This document shows positions 6,274 to 7,402 of a DNA stretch of 7,402 nucleotides, piece after piece. The stretch comes from CBDUXZ01 sp965371325 [NCBI: uncultured bacterium] (lineage in GTDB: Bacteria; JAUYMQ01). Each line of letters opens with the position of its first letter. Position 1 is the stretch's first letter. The notes under the pieces were generated by a model. That model was not told the origin of the DNA and ran no database searches. It saw only the letters and a program-made list of their open reading frames with translations. The position numbers and the translations under genes were made by a program. Location of the stretch: NCBI GenBank assembly GCA_965371325.1, contig CBDUXZ010000087.1, forward strand, positions 1-7,402. Reading direction: 5' to 3'.

Positions 6274-7402
6274 GTGCCCCAATTCGAAAAGCTCGAGGCC
6301 CCCACGGAGGGGACCCCTATCCGCGAAAAGCCCGATCTCTCCCTCGAGGTGCCCGATGATCCGATCATTCCCTTCATCGAGGGGGACGGCATTGGCCCCG
6401 ACATCTGGGCCGCCTCGGTCCGCGTTTTCGACGCGGCGGTGAAGAAGGCCTACGGAGGCCGAAAGCGCATCGTCTGGTTCGAAATTTTCGCGGGAGAGAA
6501 GTCGAACGAGGTCTACGGCCCCAACACGTGGCTTCCGGATGACACCCTCCGCGCGATCGAGAGCTACAAGGTTGCTATCAAAGGTCCTTTGACAACGCCC
6601 GTCGGGGGAGGCATTCGCTCCATCAACGTCACGTTGCGCCAGCGCCTCGATCTTTACGCATGCGTGCGGCCGATTCGATGGTTCGAGGGCGTGCCGGCGC
6701 CCGTCAAGGCGCCCGGCAAGCTCAACGTCGTCATCTTCCGCGAGAACACTGAAGACGTTTACGCGGGGATCGAGTGGAAGAGCGGAACGCCCGAGGCGCG
6801 CAAGGTGATCGACTTTTTGAACAAGGAGATGGGCGCGGGGATACGCGACGAATCAGGCCTGGGCGTTAAACCCATCAGCCCCTTTGGCACCAGGCGGCTC
6901 GTCCGGCGCGCCATCCAGGAGGCGATCAAGCGCGAGCGCAAGTCGGTTACCCTCGTCCACAAGGGGAACATCATGAAGTTCACCGAGGGGGCATTCCGCG
7001 ACTGGGGCTACGAGCTGGCGCGCGAGGAGTTCTCGGAAACCACCCTGACGGAGAAGGCGCTCTGGGACGAGCACGGCGGGCAAATCCCGGAGGGGAGAGT
7101 GCTCATCAAGGATCGCATCGCCGATGCAATGTTCCAGCAGGTGCTCCTCCGCCCCGACGAGTATGAGGTGATCGCCACCCCTAACTTGAACGGCGACTAC
7201 CTCTCCGACGCATGCGCCGCGCAGGTCGGTGGACTCGGCCTCGCGCCCGGGGCCAACATCGGTGATAACGCCGGGCTTTTCGAGGCTACGCATGGCACTG
7301 CGCCCAAATACGCCGGACAGGACAAGGTCAATCCGGGATCCGTTATCCTCTCCGGCGTCATGATGCTCGAGCATTTGGGCTGGGACGACGCGGCGCATCT
7401 CA
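6274..7402 (+). CDS. icd: NADP-dependent isocitrate dehydrogenase (3' truncated by window edge)
   Basis: This TCA-cycle enzyme oxidatively decarboxylates isocitrate to 2-oxoglutarate in the cytoplasm, reducing NADP. The first 376 residues are present; the E. coli protein has 416, so about 40 residues are missing, with no internal stop. Conserved blocks include [12 protein letters not shown] (32-43), [20 protein letters not shown] (104-123), [16 protein letters not shown] (130-145), [15 protein letters not shown] (154-168), [16 protein letters not shown] (226-241), [17 protein letters not shown] (304-320) and [20 protein letters not shown] (336-355). S116 corresponds to the substrate-binding, phosphorylatable Ser113 of E. 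coli Icd. K345-Y346 corresponds to its NADP-selective Lys-Tyr pair. The GTG start gives an N-terminus only three residues longer than E. coli Icd. The gene has its own promoter and is separated from the upstream unit by 125 bases. Assignment is very secure. Confidence 0.97.
   Translation, partial: MPQFEKLEAPTEGTPIREKPDLSLEVPDDPIIPFIEGDGIGPDIWAASVRVFDAAVKKAYGGRKRIVWFEIFAGEKSNEVYGPNTWLPDDTLRAIESYKVAIKGPLTTPVGGGIRSINVTLRQRLDLYACVRPIRWFEGVPAPVKAPGKLNVVIFRENTEDVYAGIEWKSGTPEARKVIDFLNKEMGAGIRDESGLGVKPISPFGTRRLVRRAIQEAIKRERKSVTLVHKGNIMKFTEGAFRDWGYELAREEFSETTLTEKALWDEHGGQIPEGRVLIKDRIADAMFQQVLLRPDEYEVIATPNLNGDYLSDACAAQVGGLGLAPGANIGDNAGLFEATHGTAPKYAGQDKVNPGSVILSGVMMLEHLGWDDAAHL

Noticed and set aside
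6853-7398. 181-residue open frame on the minus strand opposite icd
   Set aside because: It is antisense to strongly conserved isocitrate dehydrogenase sequence. It is a shadow frame.

Overview
This is a GC-rich bacterial segment in which every gene I can support lies on the + strand. It looks like chromosomal metabolic DNA. I see no mobile element, CRISPR array, tRNA or rRNA. Anaerobic-type glycerol-3-phosphate (G3P) dehydrogenase subunits, heterodisulfide-reductase-like Fe-S proteins and a housekeeping isocitrate dehydrogenase fit a respiring bacterium with high GC. The sequence alone does not fix the phylum.

Layout: positions 1-740 are the C-terminal part of GlpA, with its CxC/CxxxxC iron-sulfur module. 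It overlaps glpB (737-2119) by four bases. A small dicluster 4Fe-4S protein (2164-2610) follows, then a flavoprotein of the alkyl-dihydroxyacetonephosphate synthase (AGPS)/FAD-linked oxidase family (2658-4073). That gene overlaps by four bases an Fe-S protein with two CCG domains (4070-5209). After 15 bases comes a diacylglycerol/YegS-type lipid kinase (5225-6148). These six genes are tightly packed and probably form one transcription unit that begins upstream of the window. A 125-bp gap then holds a near-consensus sigma70-type promoter with an inverted repeat over its -10 box. It drives icd (6274 to the window end, 3' truncated).

How the genes may work together (inference): GlpA/GlpB oxidise sn-glycerol-3-phosphate to dihydroxyacetone phosphate (DHAP). 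In E. coli a single GlpC protein carries both the 4Fe-4S pair and the CCG domains that pass electrons to the quinone pool. Here those functions are either divided between two genes or shared with another flavoenzyme, because the AGPS-like gene sits between the two Fe-S genes. AGPS chemistry acts on acyl-DHAP, which is derived from DHAP, and the last gene encodes a lipid kinase. The operon may therefore link G3P oxidation to glycerolipid or ether-lipid metabolism. Alternatively, the AGPS-like protein may be a true dehydrogenase that feeds electrons into the neighbouring Fe-S protein. This cluster is the most interesting part of the window. The icd gene looks like an ordinary, separately transcribed TCA-cycle gene.
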